Of a stretch of 64,000 nt of DNA, positions 1 through 9,341 are shown piece after piece; position 1 is the first letter of the stretch; each line of letters begins with the position of its first letter. The position numbers were made by a program, and so were the translations under genes. The DNA is from Bdellovibrionales bacterium GWA2_49_15 (GTDB lineage: Bacteria > Bdellovibrionota > Bacteriovoracia > Bacteriovoracales > Bacteriovoracaceae): NCBI GenBank assembly GCA_001769855.1, contig MEPP01000021.1, forward strand, positions 186,001-250,000. The letters run 5' to 3'. The notes under the pieces were generated by a model. It did not search any database, was not told where the DNA came from, and saw only the letters and a list, made by a program, of their open reading frames with translations.

Positions 1-696
1 CGAAGAGGTGATTGCAAAATCTCCCCCCGCCATCTTTACTCGCTCTTCCATACCAATTAATCCGATTCGCGTATTCTTTCCAATCAGGAGTAAGTTTTTT
101 ACCTTAAAGGAGACGCCGTTATCACGAATGACCATCTGAACATTATTTTGGACTTTGCGAATGGCAATGGAAGCCTTGCGGGCCTTGGAGTGTTTTGCAA
201 TATTGGTAAGTGATTCTTGGGCCACCCGAAACAACACGATCTTGTTTAGTTCACTGATTTCCGAGCTATCAATTGAGGATGTGAGCTTGACCCGAATCTT
301 GGTTTTCGCAGTAAATGCTTTTATGTAGGATTCAAGCGCTACCGCCAGTCCTAGGTCGTCCAAAATCATGGGGTAGAGTTCGCGCGCAAAACCATTAATC
401 TTATCAACCGATTTTTCCACCATCTGCTGGGCATCGATAATTTTATCCCGGAGTTCAGGGGTGCTGTTGGCGGTTGTTCTGCTCAGGATGGAGAGTTTAA
501 AATTTATCCCGGTCAAGATTTGCGCAACCTCATCATGAAGCTTGCGACTGATCTCCTTTTTAACATCTTCCTGCCGCAGTAAAAGTAGCTCCGCCAGCTT
601 TTCGGATTGTTTTTTGGTCGCGAGCAACTCTTGTTTTAAGCGGGCATGTTGGGTTTCGAGGTGACGCCCTGGACTTATTTTTCGAGAAACCTTCAT
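1..696 (-). CDS. Sensor histidine kinase, HisKA_3 (NarX/DegS) type, partial
   Basis: Reading leftward from the ATG at 696, the frame stays open to the window edge, giving 232 residues without the C-terminus. After a charged, coiled-coil-like segment (about 20-50) comes the phosphoacceptor helix with RKLHDEV (His54). The ATPase core follows, with the N-box-like ESLTNIAKH (161-169), the G1-like DNGVSF (192-197) and GLIGMEERV (212-220). This is the pattern of kinases that partner NarL/LuxR-type response regulators; no such partner is visible, and it may lie to the left. The visible part has no membrane segment, so the kinase is probably cytoplasmic. It is divergent from the membrane kinase at 931 and shares that gene's upstream region. 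The assignment to a sensor kinase is firm; its signal is unknown. Confidence 0.85.
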   Translation of the reverse strand, partial: MKVSRKISPGRHLETQHARLKQELLATKKQSEKLAELLLLRQEDVKKEISRKLHDEVAQILTGINFKLSILSRTTANSTPELRDKIIDAQQMVEKSVDKINGFARELYPMILDDLGLAVALESYIKAFTAKTKIRVKLTSSIDSSEISELNKIVLFRVAQESLTNIAKHSKARKASIAIRKVQNNVQMVIRDNGVSFKVKNLLLIGKNTRIGLIGMEERVKMAGGDFAITSS

Positions 697-800
697 AGGT
701 CAAACTCTTAACTAAATCTCCGGATATTTGAAAGTAAATATTCCTATTATTTTATATTTTTTTCAATTTCATTCTCTTCTGTATGTTTATGGGCAATCTA

Positions 801-827
801 CCCCATAGACATTCCCCTGAGTACGTG
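801..827. promoter_or_regulatory. Bipartite motif, copy 1
   Basis: CCCCATAGACA (801-811) is followed after 5 bases by CTGAGTACGTG (817-827). It lies in the divergent region between the two kinase genes at 696 and 931. The same two half-blocks recur, 10/11 and 9/11 identical, at 4436-4461 upstream of the Crp/Fnr gene. It may be an operator or promoter element used by a regulator of this cluster. The assignment rests only on this repetition. Confidence 0.4.
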
Positions 828-930
828 GAAAGTAAATTCCAATATTGCGGAATGACTCATAGAAAGCCTTTAAAGTATGGACGGATTGCCACATAATAAC
901 TATTCTTAATTGCTTGAATTCGAGGGCGTG

Positions 931-2490
931 ATGGCGCGATATTTCGAAACTAGCTCTTTTTGGGCGGCCTCAGCTGCCCTCATTTTGGGACTGGCAACGC
1001 TGGTGGGGTGGCTTTTTGATCTCCATCCTCTTAAGTATGGACTGAGTCCAGAGCCAATGAGGTCGTGGGCCGCCCTGAGTTTGCTCTTTTGCGCCTCCGC
1101 CTTGCTCCTGACCCAAAGGAAACAGCGGACCTCCCTGCAAGAAGGCATGCGAATAGCACTGGCCGGAATCACACTTTTAATCAACGCCATGATGCTCACG
1201 GAATATCTTTTTTCAGTGGATCTTGGCGTCGATCGCCTCCTGCCTTACGAAATGAGAGGAGACTTTCCTGGTCGGCTTCCCCTTAATACGGCGCTGTCTT
1301 TTGCCCTTTTTGGGGGCGCAATCATTATTTTTCCCAAGTTTACCCGTTGGGCAAAAAATCTTGCCATCTTCTCTGGCCTTTTGTCGGTGGTGGCCTCTCT
1401 CGGATACCTACTCAAAGTCCCCGAACTCTATGGATATGGCAGCTTTGCTTTTATGTCTTCAACCGCTGCCGTGGGGGTGGTTCTTTTATTCTTTGCCGTG
1501 GTTTTTATCCGGCCCTCAGAGGGATTCTCTCAGCTCTTTATTGCTGAAACGATGGGTGGGTATCTTCTAAGACGGCTGATTGTGTTTGTTTTTGTGATTT
1601 CGCCGGCAACCATTATTCTGATGCGGGAGCTGCAGGAAGCAGGTCTTGTTACCCACGACGTAGGAACTGGGCTCGGTGCTCTTATCGATATACTCATCCT
1701 TGTCGCGATCACGTGGTTTCTTGCCCTCAAGCTGGATCAGATCGATCGGGGCAAAATGCAGGCGGAAGCGGATCTCAGGCAATCCCACAATGAGCTTGAA
1801 ATGCGAGTTGCCCAAAGAACCTGTGATCTTACCGCCGCTAACCAGGAACTTGAAGCTTTCGCTTACTCTGTGTCCCACGACCTGCGGACGCCGCTTCGGG
1901 GTATTGATGGTTTTAGCAAAGCGCTGCTTGAAGATTATAACCAAAGCATCGACGAGACAGGCAAGCGATACCTCGGCTTCATTCGCTCTGGAACGCAGCA
2001 GATGGGTAAGCTGATCGACGCTCTGCTGGCCCTTTCGCGGCTAAGCCGTATGGAGATGAAGCGTGAGAATGTTGACCTATCTGCCATTGCTCACGGCGTG
2101 ATCGAGTCTGCGCGCAAACAAGATCCGGCCAGGAAGGTGAAAACCATCGTTCGCCCGGGACTCGTGATGAAGGGTGATCCTGAGCTGCTTAAGATTGTTC
2201 TGGATAATCTTATTGGTAATGCCTGGAAGTTCACTTCTCAGTGTGAAGAGGCCACCATCGAGTTTGGCGAAAATGAAAGCGGACTTTTTGTGCGCGACAA
2301 TGGTGCCGGTTTCGATATGGCGTATGCCAATAAACTCTTTGGCGCCTTTCAGCGACTGCACGGGAACAGGGAATTTCCGGGTACGGGGATAGGCCTGACC
2401 ACTGTCAAGCGCATTATTACTCGCCACGGTGGCAAGGTTTGGGCGGATGGGGCCACTGGAAAAGGCGCAACGTTTTATTTCTCTATTTAG
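931..2490 (+). CDS. Membrane-bound sensor histidine kinase (phytochrome-like kinase core)
   Basis: About 519 residues from the ATG at 931, which has a GAGG a few bases upstream; an in-frame TTG at 910 would add seven residues. The first 270 residues hold about seven or eight hydrophobic segments and a loop outside the membrane. A short coiled coil leads into the HisKA helix with YSVSHDLRTPLR (His316). The HATPase domain follows with DNLIGNAWKF (N-box), DNGAGF (G1) and GTGIGL (G2). This kinase core resembles those of bacteriophytochromes and their Rcp1 partners, but no chromophore domain is present, so the signal is probably sensed in or near the membrane. An Rcp1-like receiver follows 17 bases downstream and is its likely phosphotransfer target. 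Confidence 0.9.
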   Translation: MARYFETSSFWAASAALILGLATLVGWLFDLHPLKYGLSPEPMRSWAALSLLFCASALLLTQRKQRTSLQEGMRIALAGITLLINAMMLTEYLFSVDLGVDRLLPYEMRGDFPGRLPLNTALSFALFGGAIIIFPKFTRWAKNLAIFSGLLSVVASLGYLLKVPELYGYGSFAFMSSTAAVGVVLLFFAVVFIRPSEGFSQLFIAETMGGYLLRRLIVFVFVISPATIILMRELQEAGLVTHDVGTGLGALIDILILVAITWFLALKLDQIDRGKMQAEADLRQSHNELEMRVAQRTCDLTAANQELEAFAYSVSHDLRTPLRGIDGFSKALLEDYNQSIDETGKRYLGFIRSGTQQMGKLIDALLALSRLSRMEMKRENVDLSAIAHGVIESARKQDPARKVKTIVRPGLVMKGDPELLKIVLDNLIGNAWKFTSQCEEATIEFGENESGLFVRDNGAGFDMAYANKLFGAFQRLHGNREFPGTGIGLTTVKRIITRHGGKVWADGATGKGATFYFSI

Positions 2491-2507
2491 CCAACAGGGA
2501 GGGCAAA

Positions 2508-2933
2508 ATGAGCAGGCAAGAAAAAGTCATTCTTCTGGTCGAGGACAATGAGCAAGATGAGCTGCTCACGATCAGGGCGCTTAAGGGCAACAATATCTTA
2601 AACAAAGTCGTTGTCGCTCACGATGGCGCTGAGGCCATTGATTACCTCTTTGGGAACAAAGCGCACGACCTGCCCCAGATTGTCCTGCTTGATCTCAAAC
2701 TTCCCAAGGTGGATGGCCTGGAGGTTTTAAAGCGAATTCGTGCTGAAAAGCAAACCAAGATGCTTCCGGTGGTTATTCTCACGACTTCTAACGAGGAATC
2801 AGATCTTGTTTCCGGCTACAAGCTCGGCGTCAACAGCTATGTTAGAAAACCAGTGGATTTTGATGAATTTACCCAAGCGGTGAAACAGCTTGGAATGTAC
2901 TGGCTCATCATCAATCAAGGACCCCCGCAATGA
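2508..2933 (+). CDS. Single-domain response regulator, Rcp1-like
   Basis: A 141-residue stand-alone receiver starting at the ATG at 2508, behind a GGGAGGG ribosome-binding site. The acidic pair sits in LVEDNEQDE near the N-terminus, the phospho-acceptor is Asp62 in LLDLKLP, the conserved Thr is in ILTTS, and the Lys is in RKPVDF. The family partners phytochrome-type kinases and has no DNA-binding output, so it probably passes the phosphoryl group on or acts by protein contact. Its stop codon overlaps the start of the next gene (ATGA at 2930), so the two are translationally coupled. It lies between two kinases and may relay between them. Confidence 0.9.
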   Translation: MSRQEKVILLVEDNEQDELLTIRALKGNNILNKVVVAHDGAEAIDYLFGNKAHDLPQIVLLDLKLPKVDGLEVLKRIRAEKQTKMLPVVILTTSNEESDLVSGYKLGVNSYVRKPVDFDEFTQAVKQLGMYWLIINQGPPQ

Positions 2934-4396
2934 AAAAATTGCGCTTCATCTTACTTGAAGATTCGCCCAGTGATGTGGAACTTATTTTCCGTGAGTTGCG
3001 CCGATCTGGGATGCAGTTTGAGTGCCAACAGACCTGCGAACGCGACGCTTTTGAGCAGACGCTAGGCATGGGACCTTGGGACCTTATCATCTCTGATTTT
3101 AATATGCCGAGCTTCACCGCCTTTGATGCTTTGAATATTTTGAAGTCGAGGAGCTTGCAGATTCCCCTTGTGGTTGTCTCAGGCGTGGTGGGAGATGAGA
3201 CGGCGGCGGGTCTGATGAAAAGTGGGGCCGTGGGGTTTGTGGCCAAAGACAATCTTGGTGGGTTGCCGACGCTCATTTCCTGTGAGATTTCGCGTAAGCA
3301 AGCAGAGGATGCGCTCAGGCAAAAAGATATGGAACTCAAAGAGGCCCAGAAGATTGCCCATGTGGGGAGCTGGTTTTGGGATATGAGTGCGGATACGACT
3401 ATCGCCTCCGAGGAACTTCTATCCATGTTTGGTCAACCGTGTCGTCCATTTCAGGAACTGAATGGAACGATGTTTCCAGCAGAATCATGGGACGAGCTGA
3501 ATTGTGCCGTGCAAAGGGCGGTGCAAACCGGAGTCGGCTATGAAATCGACCTTGAGGCCTTGCGGGGAGATGGTACGAAATTCTGGATCACCAGTCGAGG
3601 CGAGATCGTGCGCGACTCTCAAGGGGTGATTATCGGCCTGCGGGGTACCGTGCAAGACATCACGGCGAGGAAGGAATGCGAACAGGCCCTCCACAACGCC
3701 AATTGCATGAAAGACCTTTTTCTTGCCACGGTTTCCCACGATCTAAAGAATCCACTGTCCGCGATCCAGCTATGTTCGAGTTTGGCGATCAGGGCCTACA
3801 AAAGGGGAGGCCTGGCACCGGAGTTGTCCGTTGCCAATTTTGAAAGAATCCTTCGCACGAGTCAGCAGATGAAGCAAATCATTGGCGATTTGCTCGATCT
3901 GTCAAGAATCGAGGCCGGCAAGTTCATGATCGAACGCGGACCCTGCTCCGTGGCCGAGATCGTCTGCTGCGTTTTTGACCTGCTAGGTCCGTTGGCGGAT
4001 GGAAAGTCCATGATTCTCTCACACTCACTGGAACCCATTGTTGAAGTTCAAGGCTTCTGGGATAAGAATCGGCTCGTTCAGGTTTTTTCTAATATCTTAG
4101 GAAACGCCATCAAGTTTGCACCTGAAGGCGGCAAAGTACTTGTGAATGGATTAGTTCAAAATAATTCGGTTTTTGTTTCGGTTCAGGACAACGGTTCTGG
4201 CATTTCATCGGAAGATCTGCCGCATGTCTTTGACCGCTATTGGCAAGCCAAGAAAACTGAGCGCCAGGGGACAGGTCTTGGCCTGTCAATCGCCCAGGGC
4301 ATCATCCATGCCCACGAAGGAAAGATCTGGGTCGAGAGTGAGGTGGGTCAGGGCACAATCGTGCACGTTGCCCTACCGATCAATTCGGGGACCTGA
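2930..4396 (+). CDS. Receiver-PAS-histidine kinase
   Basis: 488 residues, no membrane segment, cytoplasmic. Domains in order: receiver (1-120; Asp56 in ISDFNMP), PAS with PAC tail (about 145-250, ending at GTVQDITARKE), HisKA (His270 in VSHDLKNP), and HATPase (N-box NILGNAIKF, G1 DNGSGI, G2 GTGLGL). An N-terminal receiver on a kinase suggests it is switched by phosphorylation from upstream, most simply by the kinase at 931 via the single-domain regulator whose stop overlaps its start. No DNA-binding partner follows directly; the Crp/Fnr and LysR genes downstream could be separate outputs. Confidence 0.9.
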   Translation: MKKLRFILLEDSPSDVELIFRELRRSGMQFECQQTCERDAFEQTLGMGPWDLIISDFNMPSFTAFDALNILKSRSLQIPLVVVSGVVGDETAAGLMKSGAVGFVAKDNLGGLPTLISCEISRKQAEDALRQKDMELKEAQKIAHVGSWFWDMSADTTIASEELLSMFGQPCRPFQELNGTMFPAESWDELNCAVQRAVQTGVGYEIDLEALRGDGTKFWITSRGEIVRDSQGVIIGLRGTVQDITARKECEQALHNANCMKDLFLATVSHDLKNPLSAIQLCSSLAIRAYKRGGLAPELSVANFERILRTSQQMKQIIGDLLDLSRIEAGKFMIERGPCSVAEIVCCVFDLLGPLADGKSMILSHSLEPIVEVQGFWDKNRLVQVFSNILGNAIKFAPEGGKVLVNGLVQNNSVFVSVQDNGSGISSEDLPHVFDRYWQAKKTERQGTGLGLSIAQGIIHAHEGKIWVESEVGQGTIVHVALPINSGT

Positions 4397-4435
4397 GTTT
4401 CGTCAAATAAAGTTCTAGGCCAGATGGGGGATACA

Positions 4436-4461
4436 CCCTATAGACACTAACTCAGTACCTG
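4436..4461. promoter_or_regulatory. Bipartite motif, copy 2
   Basis: CCCTATAGACA (4436-4446) and CTCAGTACCTG (4451-4461), 4 bases apart. This is a near copy of the element at 801-827. It lies 47 bases upstream of the start codon of the Crp/Fnr gene, within the promoter region. It may be an autoregulatory site or a site for the cluster's own response regulator. The protein that binds is unknown. Confidence 0.4.
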
Positions 4462-4507
4462 AGTAAAACCGGTGCACTTACTAATATTTTCACGTAGGAG
4501 TATTTGG

Positions 4508-5230
4508 ATGCGCATTTTAAATGAGCTTGAGGCCGAACAATTTCATCCTCTAAAGAGCAATTCGATTTTTAGTAATCTCCCTCATTCTGTCCTGGAGGAA
4601 ATCGACGCTGCTAAGATTCAAAACAACTATAAAAAAGGGCAGACAATTTTTTTTCAAGGATCGCCGCTTTTTGGCATTTACTGCATTCAGAGCGGGATGG
4701 TGAAGAGGGTGAAAAGTCTTGATAATGGGGAAGAGACCATTATGTCCTTGTCGGAGATGGGGGATTTTTTTGGGGGGCAGGCCATCCTTTCAAATTCAGT
4801 TGCCAGGGCCACCTATTCTCTCGTCGCTGTCCAGGACGCAGTTCTCTACTTTTACGATAAAAATTTCATCCTCGGACTCTTAAAAAAATACCCGCTTCTT
4901 GCCACCAATATCATCTCAAAATATCAGGTAAGTATCGAGCGGGATGAAGAAAGAATTCTGAGCCTTTCTAAAAAATCTGTGCGGGAGCGTGTGGCGGAAA
5001 CACTGATCAATCTCGGAACCCGTTATGGCAATGAGGTGGGGACAAACAAGATAAATATTCCCAACATGCTGTCGCGAATCGAACTTTCCTCCTTGACGGG
5101 CACGGCTAACGAAACATTCATTAGAACCTTATCTGAATTTCAAAAGGAGGGGATCATTAAATTGATGTCGGGGGCGATCTTGATTACGGACAACAAGGAA
5201 CTTCATTATTGCACTGGTGCTGCTATCTAA
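4508..5230 (+). CDS. Crp/Fnr-family transcriptional regulator
   Basis: 240 residues from the ATG at 4508, chosen because TAGGAG lies seven bases upstream; an in-frame GTG at 4472 lacks this. Residues about 15-135 form a cyclic-nucleotide-binding beta-roll (KGQTIFFQG, SEMGDFFGGQA). A long dimerisation helix follows, then a winged helix-turn-helix (about 170-215) with ELSSLTGTANETFIRTLSE, which matches the Crp/Fnr recognition-helix pattern. The N-terminal cysteine cluster of oxygen-sensing Fnr is absent, so the effector is more likely a small molecule or a protein contact. It ends 5 bases before the LysR gene and is probably co-transcribed with it. Confidence 0.9.
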   Translation: MRILNELEAEQFHPLKSNSIFSNLPHSVLEEIDAAKIQNNYKKGQTIFFQGSPLFGIYCIQSGMVKRVKSLDNGEETIMSLSEMGDFFGGQAILSNSVARATYSLVAVQDAVLYFYDKNFILGLLKKYPLLATNIISKYQVSIERDEERILSLSKKSVRERVAETLINLGTRYGNEVGTNKINIPNMLSRIELSSLTGTANETFIRTLSEFQKEGIIKLMSGAILITDNKELHYCTGAAI

Positions 5231-5235
5231 AGATT

Positions 5236-6132
5236 ATGCAATATTTGAATTTAAATCATCTTTTTTATTTTTACACCATCGCGAGTGAAGGTTCGATTCG
5301 TGATGCCTGTCGAAAGTTATCCCTCACGCAGTCGACTTTGAGTAATCAACTTAAGGAATTGGAATTTTGCTTCGGCAAAAATCTTTTTGAGAGGGAGGCA
5401 AAAGGGTTAAAACTCAATGATACGGGAAAGAAGGTATTGGACTACGCGACTGAAATTTTTAGATTGCGAGATGAGCTGACGGTCTATGTACAACATCAGG
5501 GCATGGAAAAGGTTCAAGTCATCAGGATGGGCATTGTCCCTGGCTTTATGAAACGTGATATTTATCAAATCTCTCGTGGCCTGCTTGGTCAAAATCAGGC
5601 CTTCATAAAGTCCAAGCAGGATTGCCTCTCGAATCTCGTCAGCGAGCTGGCGGCAAAGACCATTGACGTTATCTTATCCGATCGGCCAATTCTCCACGAC
5701 ACTTACAAGCTCAAGAATAGAGAACTTGATAAAAGGCAGCTTGTTTTTGTGGGCCATAAGAAATTTGCGAACCTGGCCGCTAACTTTCCGCATTCATTAA
5801 GGAGTATTCCCTTTTGTAGCTATTCCGAAGAGTCCATCGCACAACAAATCCTGGATAAATATTTCAAGGCCAATCATATTTCCCCTAATACTATTGCGGA
5901 GTTTGATGACGTGGACCTGCTCAAATTATTTGCCCAAGACGGTCAGGGGATTGTGGCGATCCCGGCAGAATTGGCAAAAGAGTCACTGGCTTCGGAGCAA
6001 TTGCTACAAATTGGCACCCATGGTGATCTCCAGATCAGTACTTGGGTGATCACTTTACAAGATGGTAAGTTAGATGATTATTTACGCAAGTGTATTGATG
6101 AGATAAAGCAAAACCAGATTATGATGGGTTGA
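5236..6132 (+). CDS. LysR-family regulator, NhaR-like
   Basis: 298 residues from the ATG at 5236. The N-terminal winged helix begins LNLNHLFYFYTIASEGSI, the hallmark opening of NhaR-type regulators, followed by SLTQSTLSNQLKELE as the recognition region and GLKLNDTGK. The effector domain contains LSDRP and GIVAIP segments at positions typical of NhaR. NhaR homologues elsewhere respond to sodium and/or control surface polysaccharide genes; no antiporter gene is adjacent, so the regulon here is unknown. Like many such regulators, it may bind the promoter of its own operon. Confidence 0.85.
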   Translation: MQYLNLNHLFYFYTIASEGSIRDACRKLSLTQSTLSNQLKELEFCFGKNLFEREAKGLKLNDTGKKVLDYATEIFRLRDELTVYVQHQGMEKVQVIRMGIVPGFMKRDIYQISRGLLGQNQAFIKSKQDCLSNLVSELAAKTIDVILSDRPILHDTYKLKNRELDKRQLVFVGHKKFANLAANFPHSLRSIPFCSYSEESIAQQILDKYFKANHISPNTIAEFDDVDLLKLFAQDGQGIVAIPAELAKESLASEQLLQIGTHGDLQISTWVITLQDGKLDDYLRKCIDEIKQNQIMMG

Positions 6133-6147
6133 TTCAGGAGCGCAATA

Positions 6148-9100
6148 ATGGATAGCAATCGGGGCTTAAGCTTGGGTCGATCCATCGCCATCTTTACCTT
6201 GGCATGCTATCTGCCGTCGAAAGTCTTTGCCAGCGGGATTGTTGAACCTTTGCCGCTTCATTCTACGGTCGAAGCTGCTGGCGTCATGATTGCTATCGTA
6301 ACCACGCTTTGGCTATTGCTGCGTGAGAAAGAAAGCGCTTTGAGTGGTGCTCCCGTTGCCGTTGGTTTTCTCGGTATGGCGATTCTCGATAGCTTTCATG
6401 CCTCGGTGTCACCCGGAAATACTTTTGTACTCTTGCGTAGCACCGCTAACCTGTTTGGTGCACTCGGTTTTATGCTCGCCTGGATTCCAGAAAAGCTCCG
6501 ACAACCAGTGCAAGTATGGACGCGTGCGATTCCAACCATCTTTGCGCTTTTCGCCCTTGGCCTTGGTATAACGATTTTACGAGTCACAGACACGATTTCA
6601 TCTATGCCGAGTGATGGGACGTTTCCTCCCATTGCCCTCTTTCTCCATTATCTTTCGGCGACCCTCTTTTTGCTCTCAGTACCCCGCTTTGCTATGGATT
6701 TTCGTCACTCTCATCGACTTGAATCTCTGCTCTTCGCCGGCATCGCGCTTCTGTTTGGAATGGCCGGAATATTATTCTCACAGTCGATGCTCTGGGATGA
6801 TATTTGGTGGGCCTGGCACGGACTACGCCTGGCAGCCTATGTCGCTGTACTCTGGCTGATTAACTTTGAGTATAGAGGGCTGCTTGCCGGTCTGCGGAAT
6901 GTTAATTCTCAACTTGAGCGACGTGTGATCGAGCGGACGACGGAGCTGAACACGGAGCTTAGTGAACGTAAAAACGCCCAAGAATCTTTAAGGCGCAGCC
7001 AAAGAAACTTGGTGCGCGCCCAGGCCACCGCCCTGATCGGAGATTGGGAGAGAGATATCCATACCAATTCCCTCGTCTGGTCCGATCAAATGTATCGTCT
7101 CATTGGGATGGAGCCGGGAGACACGAGAGGAACTTATGCCAATTTTCTTGCGGCCATCCATCCTGAAGATCGGGACTCGGTCACAAGACTTTCTTCCGAA
7201 GCCATACGCGAAGGTAAACCATATGCCATGGAATACCGTCTGCGCCGTGAAAAAGATGGTACTTATATCATTATTCGAGCAACAGGTGACGTTGTCTATG
7301 ATCAGCAGGGCATTCCCCGCAAACTGGTCGGTACCGCGCAGGACATCACGGATATGAAACGAACCGCGGAACAGCTGAGTTTCACTCAATTTTCCGTCGA
7401 CCATTCGGGGGATTTTATTTTCTGGGTCGATCAGACCGGCAGATTCCTCTACGCTAACGAGGCCGCCTGTCATCATCTCGACTACACAAAAGAGGAAGTC
7501 CTCGGCATGTCTGTGGCGGATATAAATCCATCTTATCCCCGCGAGGCCTGGAAACCACATTGGGATTATTTAAAAGAGAAAAAAGTTTTCCGTTTCGAAA
7601 CCGTTCATCAGCGCCGTAATAAGGAGCTGTGCCCCGTGGAGATCACGGCGAGCTTCATGTCCTTTGGAGATAAAGAGATCATCTGCTCGTTCGTGCGCGA
7701 TATCAGTGAGCGCAAGCTGGTCGAGAAGGCGCTGGCCGATAGCCAGGACAAGCTTCGCACCATTATCGAAGCCGAGCCAGAATGCGTGAAACTCCTGGAT
7801 GCCAATGGGTGTCTGTTGGATATGAATCCCGCGGGCCTGCGCATGATCGAAGCCGATAATTTTGAGCAGGTGCAGGGGCAATGTGTCTATCCCATCGTCA
7901 TGGAGCGCGATCGAAGCGCCTTTGTTGATTTAACCAACCGGATTTTCCAGGGTGAATCCGGAAGGCTGGACTTTGAGATTGTCGGACTTAAAGGTGGTCG
8001 CAGGTGGTTGGCCACCAGCGCGGTACCCTTGTACGACCACCATGATAAATCAAAGATCGGAGCGCTTCTGGCAATTACTCGGGATATCACCGAGAGAAAA
8101 ATGTACGAGGCAGAGTTGCAACAGGCGAAAGAGGTCGCCGAGAAGGCCAATCGGACCAAGGATCTTTTTCTTGCCACACTTTCCCACGAGCTACGAACTC
8201 CGCTCACCGCCATCTTGAGTTGGGCGCAAATGCTCAAGTCCGGTAGACTGGAACCCTCTAAAACGGGAATGGGCCTTCAGGCCATTGAGGATAGTGCGCG
8301 CTCTCAGAACCAGCTGATCAGTGATCTTCTCGATATATCGAGGATCAGCGCGGGCAAAATTTCTCTCGATATCCAGGAGGTTGAGTTAACTGAAATCGTC
8401 AGGAGCGCCATTGAAACAGTTCGTATTATGGCCGAGAAAAAGTCGATTCACCTCACCGAACTTCTGGGAACTCTGCCGATTTTTGTTTTGGGTGATTCCC
8501 GGCGATTAAAGCAGATTGTGTGGAATCTGCTTTCCAATGCCATCAAGTTCACGGCCCCTGGAGGACGCGTCGAGGTGATGTTGGGAATTTGCGAAGACGA
8601 ATCGGGGCGCAGGGCCCAGATTCGTGTTGCCGATACCGGAAGAGGAATTTCGGCCGATTTTCTGCCTCATATTTTTGAGCAGTTTTCCCAGGCCGATTCT
8701 TCGAGCATTCGAACCCACGGCGGTCTAGGCCTTGGGCTGGCGCTGGCCCACAATCTGGTAGAGCTCCAGGCCGGGACGATCAAGGCCCAAAGTGAAGGCG
8801 AGGGAAAGGGAGCCGTTTTCATGGTGAACTTTAACCTTGGTTCAGCTGCGCGCTATGCCGAGCCAGCTGTGGCCAAGTTACCTGAGCAGCCCCTCGACCT
8901 TACCGGCACCAACGTACTCTTCGTGGACGACGACCTCAGCATGCTTCAGGCCATTAAGGAAATGCTCTCCTCATTCGGGGCCAGCGTCACTTTGGCGTCG
9001 TCAGTGCCCGAGGCCATGGTGGAATTTGAAAGGCTGACACCCGATGTGATCGTCAGTGATATAGCAATGCCGAAGGAAGATGGTTACGGTTTGATTCGCA

Positions 9101-9285
9101 AGATTCGAAACTTAAGTCAGGAAAAAGGCGGCAATATTCCGGCCGTGGCCCTGACTGCCTTTGCCGATTCACAAAGTCGCGAGTTGGCATTGACCGCGGG
9201 ATACCAGGTCCATCTGGCCAAGCCGGTGGATTCTGACGAACTTGTCCGCGCCATTTTGAACATCAGAAAAAACAATCTCATGTAA
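6148..9285 (+). CDS. Hybrid sensor kinase: membrane sensor, three PAS, HisKA, HATPase, receiver
   Basis: 1045 residues; CAGGAG lies 7 bases before the ATG. Residues 10-245 form a polytopic (about seven-helix) sensor resembling MASE3-type modules. A coiled coil is followed by three PAS/PAC units (about 290-410, 410-535, 535-655), each ending in a DIT/DIS-type PAC motif. The HisKA helix carries His680 (LSHELRTPL), followed by the HATPase (NLLSNAIKF, DTGRGI, GLGLGL). A C-terminal receiver has Asp971 (VSDIAMP) and Lys in AKPVD. It probably autophosphorylates and then passes the phosphoryl group to its own receiver; no Hpt protein or output regulator follows. It starts 15 bases after the LysR gene and may be in the same transcript. 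Confidence 0.92.
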   Translation: MDSNRGLSLGRSIAIFTLACYLPSKVFASGIVEPLPLHSTVEAAGVMIAIVTTLWLLLREKESALSGAPVAVGFLGMAILDSFHASVSPGNTFVLLRSTANLFGALGFMLAWIPEKLRQPVQVWTRAIPTIFALFALGLGITILRVTDTISSMPSDGTFPPIALFLHYLSATLFLLSVPRFAMDFRHSHRLESLLFAGIALLFGMAGILFSQSMLWDDIWWAWHGLRLAAYVAVLWLINFEYRGLLAGLRNVNSQLERRVIERTTELNTELSERKNAQESLRRSQRNLVRAQATALIGDWERDIHTNSLVWSDQMYRLIGMEPGDTRGTYANFLAAIHPEDRDSVTRLSSEAIREGKPYAMEYRLRREKDGTYIIIRATGDVVYDQQGIPRKLVGTAQDITDMKRTAEQLSFTQFSVDHSGDFIFWVDQTGRFLYANEAACHHLDYTKEEVLGMSVADINPSYPREAWKPHWDYLKEKKVFRFETVHQRRNKELCPVEITASFMSFGDKEIICSFVRDISERKLVEKALADSQDKLRTIIEAEPECVKLLDANGCLLDMNPAGLRMIEADNFEQVQGQCVYPIVMERDRSAFVDLTNRIFQGESGRLDFEIVGLKGGRRWLATSAVPLYDHHDKSKIGALLAITRDITERKMYEAELQQAKEVAEKANRTKDLFLATLSHELRTPLTAILSWAQMLKSGRLEPSKTGMGLQAIEDSARSQNQLISDLLDISRISAGKISLDIQEVELTEIVRSAIETVRIMAEKKSIHLTELLGTLPIFVLGDSRRLKQIVWNLLSNAIKFTAPGGRVEVMLGICEDESGRRAQIRVADTGRGISADFLPHIFEQFSQADSSSIRTHGGLGLGLALAHNLVELQAGTIKAQSEGEGKGAVFMVNFNLGSAARYAEPAVAKLPEQPLDLTGTNVLFVDDDLSMLQAIKEMLSSFGASVTLASSVPEAMVEFERLTPDVIVSDIAMPKEDGYGLIRKIRNLSQEKGGNIPAVALTAFADSQSRELALTAGYQVHLAKPVDSDELVRAILNIRKNNLM

Positions 9286-9341
9286 CTCTCTTTACGCATC
9301 AGGAAACAGGTTCTAGTCTTTAGACCTCACGGAGGTTGTCC

